Source: Planctomycetota bacterium
GTDB taxonomy: Bacteria > Planctomycetota > Phycisphaerae > FEN-1346 > JAACEH01
Assembly (NCBI GenBank): GCA_016935955.1
Contig: JAFGPY010000154.1
Location: 1-39,571 of the forward strand
DNA length: 39,571 nucleotides
Direction: 5' to 3'
The stretch's first letter is position 1. Each line of letters opens with the position of its first letter. Of this stretch, positions 1 to 7,452 are shown piece after piece. The position numbers and the translations under genes were made by a program. The notes under the pieces were generated by a model. The model made no database searches, had not been told where the DNA came from, and saw only the letters and a list, made by a program, of their open reading frames with translations.

Positions 1-114
1 CTCCTGGTTCAATGGGTTGGAACGTCCACATACCCCCATTGTGCCACCAGAGGGCCCTCTTGTTTACCACAAACGTGACGTGCACCCAATGCCCTGCCCG
101 CAATGCGTTTTCGC

Positions 115-143
115 TTGACCGACCGCACGGCCGTCCATAGAAT
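115..143 (+). promoter_or_regulatory. Sigma-70-type promoter for ileS
   Basis: TTGACC at 115-120 and TAGAAT at 138-143 are separated by exactly 17 bases, close to the sigma-70 consensus. The predicted transcription start is near 150. This implies a leader of about 290 bases before the ileS start codon at 439, which is long for a simple 5' UTR. The call rests on hexamer match and spacing only. Confidence 0.55.
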
Positions 144-149
144 CTCGTT

Positions 150-438
150 TTTACAGACGTTCGTCGGCTCGCCAAAGCCGAGCCGTCGATTGGTGGAGGA
201 TTCTTAGCGCATGGGTTTCAGCGGACACGGCCAACCGAAACGTTTCGGTCCCTGCGGCGCCGCCGTTACCCTGCGCCCAGGCATCATCGTGCGACCCTAG
301 CACGGGGTGCCGAACCAGCTTTTCGAAGTTCTTGTGCCCCGGCGGTCCGTTGACGACTGGCGGGGCTTTTTGCTTGGCCAAGAACCACCTGGGACCGTCG
401 CAACCTGCGGCCCCACAAAATAATACGAGACAGAAACG
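150..438 (+). promoter_or_regulatory. Long structured leader upstream of ileS
   Basis: No convincing gene lies here. The stretch has several inverted repeats: a 7-bp hairpin at 165-171/179-185; the perfect palindrome CCGAAACGTTTCGG at 235-248, whose AAACGTTT core resembles LacI-family operators; and alternative hairpins at 288-292/300-304 and 300-303/307-310 that share bases and exclude each other. A terminator-like hairpin follows at 336-371. The sequence TGGGACCG near 390-397 resembles the core of a T-box but lies after the terminator-like hairpin, and no specifier stem could be placed. An attenuation or translation-control leader for isoleucyl-tRNA synthetase is an inference. The stretch from 1 to 114 shows nothing recognisable. 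Confidence 0.35.
336..371 (+). terminator. Possible terminator or attenuator in the ileS leader
   Basis: GCCCCG at 336-341 pairs with CGGGGC at 361-366 and is followed directly by five T residues. The loop is 19 bases and can form only a weak inner stem. Because it lies between the predicted ileS promoter and the ileS start, it would act as an attenuator if it works. It could also be a chance structure in GC-rich DNA. Confidence 0.35.
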
Positions 439-3282
439 ATGAGCGATAAGAAATCCTACAAGGACACCCTCAACCTGCCGCAGACCAGCCTGGCCATGAA
501 GGCCAACCTGGTTCAGCGCGAACCTGAGCGTCAGAAGCAGTGGACTGCGGCGAAGCTCTACGAGAAGATCGTGGCCAAGGCCTCGCCGGGCGGTCGCTAC
601 TTCCTCCACGACGGCCCGCCCTATGCCAATGGCGACATCCACATGGGCCACCTGATCAACAAGGTCCTCAAGGACATCGTCGTCAAGTACCGCGCCATGG
701 CCGGCCACTGGTCACCCTACGTGCCGGGCTGGGACTGCCACGGCCTGCCCATCGAACAGACGTTTCTCCAGAACGCCGGCAAGAAGGTCGAAAGCCTCAG
801 TCAGCACGAAATCCGCCGCGAGTGCGAGAAGTACGCCGCCAAGTGGGTCAAGACCCAGAGCGCCCAGTTTCAGAGGCTCGGCGTCTTCGGCGACTTCGAG
901 AAGCCCTACCTGACCATGACGCACGAGTACGAGACGGGCATCATCGAGTGCTTCGCCCGCTTTGTCGACCGCGGGCTCGTCTATCGTCAGAAGAAGCCGA
1001 TCCATTGGTCGTTCGGCTGCAAGACCGCCCTGGCCGAAGCCGAGCTGGAGTACAAGGACGTCGAGGGGCCGAGCGTCTACGTGAACTTCCCGGCCACGCG
1101 CGACCTGGAGTCGCTGGTGCCCGAGCGCAAGCCCGGCGAGCCGCTGCACCTGATGATCTGGACCACCACGCCGTGGACCTTGCCGGCCAACCTGGGCGTG
1201 ATGGTCGATCCGACCTTCACCTACCAAGCGGTGCGCTACGAGTTTGACGGCGAATCGCAGATCAGCTTCATCGCTGCCGATCTGGTCAAGAAGGTCATGG
1301 CCGCACGGGGGATCGAGAACTACCAGATCGTCACCGAGGTCAAGGGCCGCGAACTGGTCGGCAAGCATTACAACCACCCGTTCGTCGATCGCACGGGCGT
1401 GGTCGTCGAGAGCGAGTACGTGACGCTGGAAGACGGCACCGGTTTGGTCCACACCGCGCCGGGCCACGGCCAGGAGGACTACGTGGTCGGCCTGCGCAAC
1501 GGCTTGGAGCCGTATTCGCCGGTCAATGAGGAAGCCCGTTTCGACGACACGGTGCCCGAGTGGCTGCGCGGCCTGTTCGTCTTCGACGCCGATCCTAAGA
1601 TCTGTGAGCGCCTGGAGCAACTCGGCCTGATGTTCCTTCAGGGCAAACAGGTTCACAGTTACCCGCACTGCTGGCGGTCGAAGACACCGGTCATCTTCCG
1701 GGCCACCGAGCAATGGTTCATCGCCGTGGACAAGCCCATGGACGGCAAAGGCCCCACGCTGCGCCAGGCCGCCATGGACGCCGTGGCCAAGGTCCGCTGG
1801 ATCCCCGCCTGGGGCGAGAACCGCATCATGGGCATGCTCGAGTCGCGGCCCGACTGGTGCATCAGCCGCCAGCGGTCGTGGGGCGTGCCGGTGCCGGCCT
1901 TCCGCTGCGAGGATTGCGGCGAGAATCTGCTGACGGCCGAGAGCGTACGCAAGGTCCGAGACCACTTCGCCCAGCACGGGGCCAACAGTTGGTTCCGCAA
2001 CTCAGCCGCCGACATCCTCGGCACCGAGGCCCGGTGCCCAAAGTGCGGCTCGGCAGCACTCAAGCAGGAATCCGACATCCTCGACGTCTGGTTTGAGTCG
2101 GGCTCATCGTGGTATGCCGCTGCGGTCGGACGCGAGGGCCTGGAGGCCCCCGTCGAACTCTATCTCGAAGGCAGCGACCAACACCGCGGGTGGTTCCAGT
2201 CGAGCCTGCTGATCGGCGTTGCGGCCACGGATCAGGCACCGTTCAAGACCGTCCTGACACACGGTTTCGTCGTCACGGCCGAGGGCTACAAGATGTCCAA
2301 GTCGCTCGGCAACGCCGTCAACGTCCAGGACGAGGTCGCCAAGCTCGGGGCCGATGTCCTGCGGCTGTGGGTCAGCTCGGTGGACTACCAGTACGACATC
2401 CGCACCAGCGAGCAACTCATCAACCAACTCCAGGACGCCTACCGCAAGATTCGCAACACGTTCCGCTTCCTGCTGGGCAACCTGGCCGACTTCGACCCGG
2501 CCACGCACAGCGTACCCGTGGCGAAGATGGAGCCCGTGGATCGCTGGATCCTGGCCTGCTGCGCCGAGGTCGTCCGCGATGTGACTGCGGCCTACGAGAA
2601 CTTCGAGTTCCACCGGGTCTATCAACTCGTGCACGGCTTCTGCAACAACGAGCTGTCGAGTATCTACCTCGACGTGCAGAAGGACCGCATGTACTGCGAG
2701 CCGCCCGACAGCCCGCTCCGCCGCAGCGGCCAGACGGCCATGTACCTGGTGGCCCACCGACTGGTGCGGCTGCTGGCCCCCGTGCTGGCCCACACGGCCG
2801 ACGAAATCTGGGAGCATGTTCCCGGCGCCAAGGTCGAGGCCGACTCGATCCACCTGGCCAATTGGCCGCAGGCCGACACCGAGTGGCTCGGCCAGGACGT
2901 GCTCGACCGCTGGCAGACCCTGCTGGCCGTCCGTTCGGCAGCCCTCAACAAGCTTGAGGGACTACGGAGCGCCGGAACGATCCAAAGCAACATGGAAGCG
3001 GCCGTCACCCTGCGACCGACCGACGACAAGCTTGCCGCCCTGCTCGCCGAGACCGGTGCCGACGAACTGGCCCGAACGATGATCGTGGCCAGTGTTACGA
3101 TCGAGCCCGACCTGGGCGGCGCAGCCGATGAAGGCACAGGGTTGCCGCTGAGGGTCGAGGTGGCTCGCAGCCAGTCGCCCAAGTGCGCCCGGTGCTGGAA
3201 CCTGCGCGACTCGGTCGGCACAGTGGCCGAGCACGCGGACCTCTGTGCCCGTTGCGCCGCCGCCATGACCGGCCGCCAATGA
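439..3282 (+). CDS. ileS: Isoleucine--tRNA ligase
   Basis: Charges tRNA-Ile with isoleucine in the cytoplasm and edits mischarged valine. At 947 aa it has the normal length for a bacterial enzyme. The class I signatures are present: HMGH at residues 68-71 (the HIGH motif) and KMSKS at 618-622. The WTTTPWTLPAN region marks the CP1 editing domain. Two cysteine pairs (CEDC and CPKC) sit in the catalytic half. A further zinc-binding set, CARC at about 916 and a second CARC about 24 residues later, closes the C terminus, as in the zinc-containing bacterial type. The start follows a weak Shine-Dalgarno sequence. The gene has its own promoter and a long leader. purN follows after 263 bases, so co-transcription is uncertain. 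Identification is secure. Confidence 0.97.
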   Translation: MSDKKSYKDTLNLPQTSLAMKANLVQREPERQKQWTAAKLYEKIVAKASPGGRYFLHDGPPYANGDIHMGHLINKVLKDIVVKYRAMAGHWSPYVPGWDCHGLPIEQTFLQNAGKKVESLSQHEIRRECEKYAAKWVKTQSAQFQRLGVFGDFEKPYLTMTHEYETGIIECFARFVDRGLVYRQKKPIHWSFGCKTALAEAELEYKDVEGPSVYVNFPATRDLESLVPERKPGEPLHLMIWTTTPWTLPANLGVMVDPTFTYQAVRYEFDGESQISFIAADLVKKVMAARGIENYQIVTEVKGRELVGKHYNHPFVDRTGVVVESEYVTLEDGTGLVHTAPGHGQEDYVVGLRNGLEPYSPVNEEARFDDTVPEWLRGLFVFDADPKICERLEQLGLMFLQGKQVHSYPHCWRSKTPVIFRATEQWFIAVDKPMDGKGPTLRQAAMDAVAKVRWIPAWGENRIMGMLESRPDWCISRQRSWGVPVPAFRCEDCGENLLTAESVRKVRDHFAQHGANSWFRNSAADILGTEARCPKCGSAALKQESDILDVWFESGSSWYAAAVGREGLEAPVELYLEGSDQHRGWFQSSLLIGVAATDQAPFKTVLTHGFVVTAEGYKMSKSLGNAVNVQDEVAKLGADVLRLWVSSVDYQYDIRTSEQLINQLQDAYRKIRNTFRFLLGNLADFDPATHSVPVAKMEPVDRWILACCAEVVRDVTAAYENFEFHRVYQLVHGFCNNELSSIYLDVQKDRMYCEPPDSPLRRSGQTAMYLVAHRLVRLLAPVLAHTADEIWEHVPGAKVEADSIHLANWPQADTEWLGQDVLDRWQTLLAVRSAALNKLEGLRSAGTIQSNMEAAVTLRPTDDKLAALLAETGADELARTMIVASVTIEPDLGGAADEGTGLPLRVEVARSQSPKCARCWNLRDSVGTVAEHADLCARCAAAMTGRQ

Positions 3283-3333
3283 CGGGGTGGCATTAGCCGC
3301 GCCACTCGTCTCGTCCGGCATGGGAGAGGTTTG

Positions 3334-3408
3334 AACAAGCCCGCAGCACTGCGGCGGGATACGCAGGCTTGAAGACGTTCGATCCCTCGGCAGTGCCGAG
3401 GGCTTGTT
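3334..3408. repeat. Compound inverted-repeat element between ileS and purN
   Basis: An outer inverted repeat, AACAAGCCC (3334-3342) with GGGCTTGTT (3400-3408), encloses two further hairpins: CCGCA/TGCGG at 3341-3354 with a 4-base loop, and CCCTCGGC/GCCGAGGG at 3384-3402 with a 3-base loop. Together they can form a branched structure. No T-run follows, so it is not a normal terminator. The 263-base ileS-purN gap is otherwise non-coding. It may be an intergenic repeat, an mRNA-stability element or a structured RNA. Confidence 0.5.
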
Positions 3409-3486
3409 GAGGTGTCGCGAGGCGGAGGGTGGCGTAAGCAGAATGAAGGATGGGTACCCCGCACCCACCGCCAAACATGCATCCGC

Positions 3487-3510
3487 GTGGGTCCGGTAGA
3501 CCCACCCTAC
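3487..3510 (-). repeat. TAGGG-palindrome element (copy 1)
   Basis: A 7-bp perfect inverted repeat, GTGGGTC (3487-3493) and GACCCAC (3499-3505), has a 5-base centre and is followed by CCTAC. Read on the minus strand, it is GTAGG plus a palindrome. The same arrangement occurs at 6119-6143, 6255-6278 and 12987-13010. It lies about 35 bases before purN. Confidence 0.55.
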
Positions 3511-3545
3511 AATGCCGGTCGTGGGAAGTATCCCGGAGTCAGACG

Positions 3546-4178
3546 ATGACAAAGAAACTGCGTCTTGGCGTGATGCTCTCCGGCGGTGGCACGACGCTGC
3601 TCAATATCCTGGACCGCATCGACGGCGGCACGCTCGACGCCGAGGTGGTCGTGGTGGTCTCGTCGCTCTCGAAGGCCAAGGGGAAAGAGCGGGCCGAGAA
3701 GCGCGGCATTCCGACGCACGTCGTTCGCCGCAAGGACTACGACTCGACCGAGACCTTCAGCGAGGCGATCAACCGCGTGCTCGACGAGGCCGACGTCGAC
3801 CTGGTCTGCCTAGCCGGTTTCATGGTCATGTGGCGGCTGCCCAAACGATACCTGGGCCACGTGATGAACATCCACCCCGCCCTGATTCCGAGCTTCTGCG
3901 GCCACGGCATGTACGGCCACTTCGTGCACGAGGCCGTCGTGGCCAAGGGCGCAAAGGTCAGCGGCTGCACGGTCCACTTCGTCAACAATGAGTACGACGC
4001 CGGGCCGATCATCGTCCAGAAGGCCGTGCCCGTCCGTTTCGAGGACACACCCGACGACGTGGCTAAACGCGTGTTCGAGAAGGAATGTGAGGCCTACCCC
4101 GAGGCCATCCAACTGTTCGCCGAGGGACGGCTGAAGATCGAAGACAACCGCGTGAAGATCCTGCCGGAGAGGAAATAG
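3546..4178 (+). CDS. purN: Phosphoribosylglycinamide formyltransferase
   Basis: Transfers a formyl group from 10-formyl-tetrahydrofolate to GAR in the third step of purine synthesis. The 210-aa product has the normal GART length. The N-terminal LSGGGTT loop matches the family's phosphate-binding start. The catalytic set is visible: N108 and H110 in NIHPALIP, and D151 in EYDAGPI. The segment after NIHPALIP (SFCGHGMYG) differs from the E. coli loop, but the fold motifs are retained. The start at 3546 is chosen because the family homology begins there and GGAG lies about 9 bases upstream. An in-frame start at 3450 would translate repeat DNA. No other purine gene is nearby. Confidence 0.93.
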   Translation: MTKKLRLGVMLSGGGTTLLNILDRIDGGTLDAEVVVVVSSLSKAKGKERAEKRGIPTHVVRRKDYDSTETFSEAINRVLDEADVDLVCLAGFMVMWRLPKRYLGHVMNIHPALIPSFCGHGMYGHFVHEAVVAKGAKVSGCTVHFVNNEYDAGPIIVQKAVPVRFEDTPDDVAKRVFEKECEAYPEAIQLFAEGRLKIEDNRVKILPERK

Positions 4179-4292
4179 GTCCGTCCCGGGCATGACGGAG
4201 ACGCTCGCGGCACTGCCCCTCAGAGTCACACGGGCCACCACACAAGCAAGATTACAGAGCAGCCAATCAGGCTGACCACCCGGAGTGACAGG

Positions 4293-4802
4293 TCAAGCTT
4301 CGTGTGTCGCGCAAGCATCCGCCCAATGTAGTCCTGATGCTCCAAGTTCGCGAGGACCAACACACAGGGCCAGGGCCGCAACGTCGTGCTTGTCCAACGG
4401 CACCACAATCGACAGGCCTTTGTCGGTGGTGAAGCGAACGCGAGGCCGGCCAAAGAGCCACGGGGACGTCTTGTATCCCATTCGCATATAGTGCACTTCG
4501 CGCACATCCCGCCAGGAGTATCTGCGGACGAAGAGGGGAAACCTTACGCGCAGCCCGTCGACGGACAAGTCGACCGACCAGGGCGTGATCAGAAAGGCGT
4601 AGACCACCCTGGGGAGCAGCGGGACCCACAACAAGGCGAATCCGTAGTCACTGACGACTCTGACTCCGACCAGCACGACCAACGCGACGCACACGGCCAC
4701 GCCCGCCAGCAATACGCCAAGACCCACGAGGTTCAGAACAACCTGCACCTCGTTGGTCAGGCGAACGAGACTGTCCGTCTCAGACAACCGGTCGTCGCTC
4801 AC
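4293..4802 (-). CDS. Small membrane protein with PH-like C-terminal domain
   Basis: Function unknown. The 169-aa product has two hydrophobic segments, at about residues 26-48 and 53-72. A soluble part follows with the pattern dGlrV-rfplf-rryswrDVrev, resembling the bacterial PH-like domains found after paired membrane helices. The start is GTG at 4802, 18 bases after the argJ stop, so it is probably the last gene of the argC-argJ transcript. No strong Shine-Dalgarno sequence is seen. The local base composition looks somewhat less GC-rich than that of its neighbours. The domain assignment rests on pattern only; the frame is supported by length, hydrophobic organisation and tight spacing. Confidence 0.65.
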   Translation of the reverse strand: MSDDRLSETDSLVRLTNEVQVVLNLVGLGVLLAGVAVCVALVVLVGVRVVSDYGFALLWVPLLPRVVYAFLITPWSVDLSVDGLRVRFPLFVRRYSWRDVREVHYMRMGYKTSPWLFGRPRVRFTTDKGLSIVVPLDKHDVAALALCVGPRELGASGLHWADACATHEA

Positions 4803-4820
4803 GTGGTGCCCCGCACAAGG

Positions 4821-6026
4821 CTACGTGTGGTAGTCAGCGTTGATGGTGACGTAGTCGCGGCTCAGGTCGCAACCGTAGCAGGTGTAGTCTTCGGTGCCCA
4901 CGCCCAGGTCCACTCGCAACAGGACGCGCGGCTCTTTCATGTGCCGCTCGCAGGCCGCAACGTCGAAAGCGGTCGGCGTTCCGGCGTCGAAAACCAGTTC
5001 CTCGCCGATCCAGTGTTTCATGCGGCTGACGTCGATCTTGGCCCCACTGCGGCCCGCGGCCGCCACCACGCGGCCCCAGTTCGGGTCGCCGCCGTGCACC
5101 GCGCATTTGACGAGCGGCGAATCGACGATGGCCCGCGCCGCCGCACGGGCGTCCTGCTCCGTGGCGGCCCCTTCCACGCGAACCTCGATCACGCGCGTCG
5201 CCCCTTCGCCGTCGGCGGCAATCTGAAGGGCCAGGTCCAGGCACACGCTACGCAACATGGCCGAGAAGGCCACGTACTCGTCGCTGCCCTGCTCGATCTC
5301 GCGGCCGCCGGCCGCACCGCTGGCCAGAGCGATCACAGTATCGTTGGTCGAGGTGTCGCTGTCGACCGAGACCAGGTTGAAGCTTCCGGCCACGGCCGTG
5401 CGCAGCGCGGCTGCAAGGGCACGCGATCCGATGTTCGCATCCGTCGTCACGAAGGCCAGCATCGTGGCCATATTCGGAGCGATCATGCCCGACCCTTTGC
5501 ACGCGCCGCCGATCGCGACTTCGGTCGCGCCGATTTTCTCCCGCAGACCACAGGTCTTGGAGACCAGGTCGGTGGTCATGATCGCTTCGGCAAAATCCTC
5601 GGCCGCACGATCGCCGCCCTTCAGGGCCTTAGCGGCCGCACGAATGCCGGCGGTCACCTTGTCCATCGGCATCGCGGAGCCGATCTTGCCAGTCGAACAG
5701 ACCAGTACCTCGTCGCCCTCGGCGCCGATGGCCTCGGCTGCAAGGCGAACCATTTCGCGGGCGTCGGCCATGCCCTGATCGCCGGTGCAGCAGTTGGCGT
5801 TGCCGGAATTGACGACGACGGCCCGCGGCCGGCCGCGTTTGACCGTTTCGCGGCTGACCAGAACCGGGGCGGCGGCCACCAGGTTGGTCGTGAAGACGGC
5901 GGCGGCCCCCGTGGCCTGATCGGCTACCAGCAGGCCGACGTCGCGTTTGCCGGCCACGGACTTCAGGCCGCAGGCCACGCCTGCGGCACGGAACCCTTTC
6001 GGGCTGAGAATCGACAGGTTGGACAT
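4821..6026 (-). CDS. argJ: Glutamate N-acetyltransferase / amino-acid acetyltransferase
   Basis: Moves the acetyl group from N-acetylornithine to glutamate in the cyclic arginine pathway. Some family members also use acetyl-CoA. The 401-aa product has the family's self-cleavage site in KGSGMIAPNMATML: cleavage falls between A187 and T188, and T188 becomes the nucleophile of the beta chain. The oxyanion-hole segment STGKIGSAMPM is at about 111-121. The start at 6026 is supported by GGAG 7 bases upstream and by the family N terminus (ILSPKGFRAAGV). Whether this copy also makes N-acetylglutamate cannot be read from the sequence. It lies downstream of argC on the same strand, separated by a 299-base palindrome cluster. 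Confidence 0.96.
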   Translation of the reverse strand: MSNLSILSPKGFRAAGVACGLKSVAGKRDVGLLVADQATGAAAVFTTNLVAAAPVLVSRETVKRGRPRAVVVNSGNANCCTGDQGMADAREMVRLAAEAIGAEGDEVLVCSTGKIGSAMPMDKVTAGIRAAAKALKGGDRAAEDFAEAIMTTDLVSKTCGLREKIGATEVAIGGACKGSGMIAPNMATMLAFVTTDANIGSRALAAALRTAVAGSFNLVSVDSDTSTNDTVIALASGAAGGREIEQGSDEYVAFSAMLRSVCLDLALQIAADGEGATRVIEVRVEGAATEQDARAAARAIVDSPLVKCAVHGGDPNWGRVVAAAGRSGAKIDVSRMKHWIGEELVFDAGTPTAFDVAACERHMKEPRVLLRVDLGVGTEDYTCYGCDLSRDYVTINADYHT

Positions 6027-6118
6027 GGTTAGTCTCCGGGCAGGAGTTGTTTCGGCATGGCGGCACACCAGGCCGTCATGGCACCCAGTTCGTTACGTGG
6101 GTTCCGGGGGACATCTGC

Positions 6119-6305
6119 GGGCACGGCAGGCCGTGCCCCTACGACAACTCCCCGGGCGACACGCAGCGTGTTTCCGTCTCGCACGGCGGGACAAGACCCG
6201 CCGTGCCACAACAAGTAGAGCGGCTGCTTGCAGCCGCCAATTCCAGCCGGCAGCGTGGCTGCGAGCAGCCACCCTACGCCCTAGCACGCTTCTGCAAGCA
6301 GAAGC
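6119..6305. repeat. Cluster of five palindromes between argC and argJ
   Basis: The 299-base gap between argC and argJ holds no gene but five perfect inverted repeats in under 190 bases: 6119-6127/6130-6138 (9 bp); 6181-6190/6197-6206 (10 bp); 6220-6227/6230-6237 (8 bp); 6255-6262/6265-6272 (8 bp); 6288-6295/6298-6305 (8 bp). Four of the five have exactly two bases between the arms. The third, fourth and fifth share a CTGC-NN-GCAG core. The first and fourth are flanked by CTACG, that is CGTAG on the minus strand, like the elements at 3487 and 12987. None has a T-run. They would sit in the argC-argJ mRNA and could affect its processing. Confidence 0.75.
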
Positions 6306-6325
6306 ATGGCACCCCAAGGAAGCGG

Positions 6326-7342
6326 TCACAGCAGCGCCTTGGTTTCCTCGAATCCGCAGACAAGGTTCATGTTCTGCACGGCCTGGCCGGCGGCGCCCTT
6401 GTTCAGGTTGTCGATCGCACAGAAGACCAGGATCTTGCCCTGCGTGACGACCGGGCAGATGTGCGCGTAGTTGGTCGCGACGACATGCTTGGTGCTCGGC
6501 GGCACGTCGCAGACCACGACGAACGGCTCATCGTCGTACATGTCGTGATAGAGCTTCGCGACTTCGGCCTGGCTCAGGTCGCGCATCGGCCACGTCCAGA
6601 TGGTCGACAGGATACCGCGGTCCATCGGGACCAGGTGCGGCTGGAAATGGACGTCTACGTCCACCCGCCCGATGCGCGACAACTGCTCGGCCATCTCCGG
6701 CTGGTGGCGGTGCCCCGCGGCCGCATAACCCTTGTAGCCCTCGTTGACCTCGCAGAACAGGAAGTCGCGTTTGACGGATCGCCCCGCCCCGCTCGTGCCC
6801 GAGGCCGAATTGACCAGCACCTGGTCGGGCCGGATCAGCCCCTTGTCCACCAGCGGGGCCAGACCCAGGATCACGCTGGTCGGGTAGCAGCCGGGATTGG
6901 CCACCAGGCGGGCCTTCTTGACCTCGTTGCGGTACAGTTCCGGCAGACCATAAACGGCGTGGGCCAGGTTCTCGGCGTCAGGCTTGTGGCCGTACCATTT
7001 CTCGTACAGGCCTTCGCGCTTCAGGCGATAGTCGGCCGAGAAGTCGATGACCTTGATGCCCGCCGACAGCAGGCCCGGCACGTACTTGAAGCTGACGGCG
7101 TGCGGCAAGGCGCAGAAGGCCACGTCGCATAACTTGCCGAGCGACTTGCCGTCGTGCGGCTGCACGTCGAGTTCCAGCCGTCCGGCGAATTCGGGATAGA
7201 TGGTCTTCAGCGGCCCGCACTCTTCGGGCAGCGCCCCCAGGGCGGTGATCTCGACGTCGTCGTGCCGCAACAGGATGCGCATCAGTTCCGCGGCGGCATA
7301 GCCCGTCGCACCGAGAATCCCCACACGAAGTTTCTTGGCCAT
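6326..7342 (-). CDS. argC: N-acetyl-gamma-glutamyl-phosphate reductase
   Basis: Reduces N-acetylglutamyl phosphate to the semialdehyde with NADPH, the third step of arginine synthesis. The 338-aa product starts with the dinucleotide-binding loop GILGATGYAAAEL. The catalytic cysteine is C152 in ANPGCYPTS. A HRHQPEM-like segment follows, as in the type 1 family. The ATG at 7342 has GGAGG about 7 bases upstream and fits the family N terminus, which the upstream in-frame ATG at 7369 does not. A TATAAT promoter lies directly in front. argJ is the next gene on the strand, giving an argC-argJ order. argB and argD are not in the window. Confidence 0.96.
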   Translation of the reverse strand: MAKKLRVGILGATGYAAAELMRILLRHDDVEITALGALPEECGPLKTIYPEFAGRLELDVQPHDGKSLGKLCDVAFCALPHAVSFKYVPGLLSAGIKVIDFSADYRLKREGLYEKWYGHKPDAENLAHAVYGLPELYRNEVKKARLVANPGCYPTSVILGLAPLVDKGLIRPDQVLVNSASGTSGAGRSVKRDFLFCEVNEGYKGYAAAGHRHQPEMAEQLSRIGRVDVDVHFQPHLVPMDRGILSTIWTWPMRDLSQAEVAKLYHDMYDDEPFVVVCDVPPSTKHVVATNYAHICPVVTQGKILVFCAIDNLNKGAAGQAVQNMNLVCGFEETKALL

Positions 7343-7368
7343 GTCAGAGTCCTCCAGAGGTCGCGGCA

Positions 7369-7397
7369 ATTATAGACAGCCGCGCCAAGACGGGTAA
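7369..7397 (-). promoter_or_regulatory. Promoter for argC
   Basis: On the minus strand TATAAT (7369-7374) is a perfect -10 box. TTACCC (7392-7397) lies 17 bases upstream as a weak -35 box. The predicted start near 7362 gives a leader of about 20 bases that holds the argC Shine-Dalgarno sequence. The promoter begins directly after the T-run that ends rpsI, so the arginine genes are separated from the ribosomal operon. Confidence 0.6.
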
Positions 7398-7430
7398 GAA
7401 AAAAGCCCGACGCCACTGCGGCGCCGGGCT
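7398..7430 (-). terminator. Intrinsic terminator of rplM-rpsI
   Basis: On the minus strand AGCCCGGCGCC pairs with GGCGTCGGGCT around a 5-base loop (11 pairs, one G-T). A T-rich run follows at 7398-7404. It lies 22 bases after the rpsI stop codon. Confidence 0.88.
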
Positions 7431-7452
7431 CTTGGTCTCGATTGCAGTGGGT

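Noticed and set aside
211..300. 29-codon open frame in the ileS leader with GGAGG upstream
   Set aside because: Spacing of 11 bases is poor, the peptide has no recognisable features, and it contains no run of Ile codons that would mark it as a leader peptide.
380..405. T-box riboswitch in front of ileS
   Set aside because: TGGGACCG matches the T-box core, but it lies after the terminator-like hairpin, the flanking AGGG and CG bases do not match, and no stem with an Ile specifier could be placed. Kept only as an open question.
3384..3402. Intrinsic terminator after ileS
   Set aside because: The hairpin is strong but is followed by CTTGTTGAGG, with no T-run. It is treated as part of the repeat element.
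3450..3545. Upstream start for purN
   Set aside because: The extra residues come from the TAGGG-palindrome region and have no family counterpart. The start at 3546 fits the GART N terminus.
4386..6032. 548-codon plus-strand open frame opposite argJ
   Set aside because: It is antisense to a secure argJ, rich in H, R and G as expected from the complement of GC-rich coding DNA, and matches no family.
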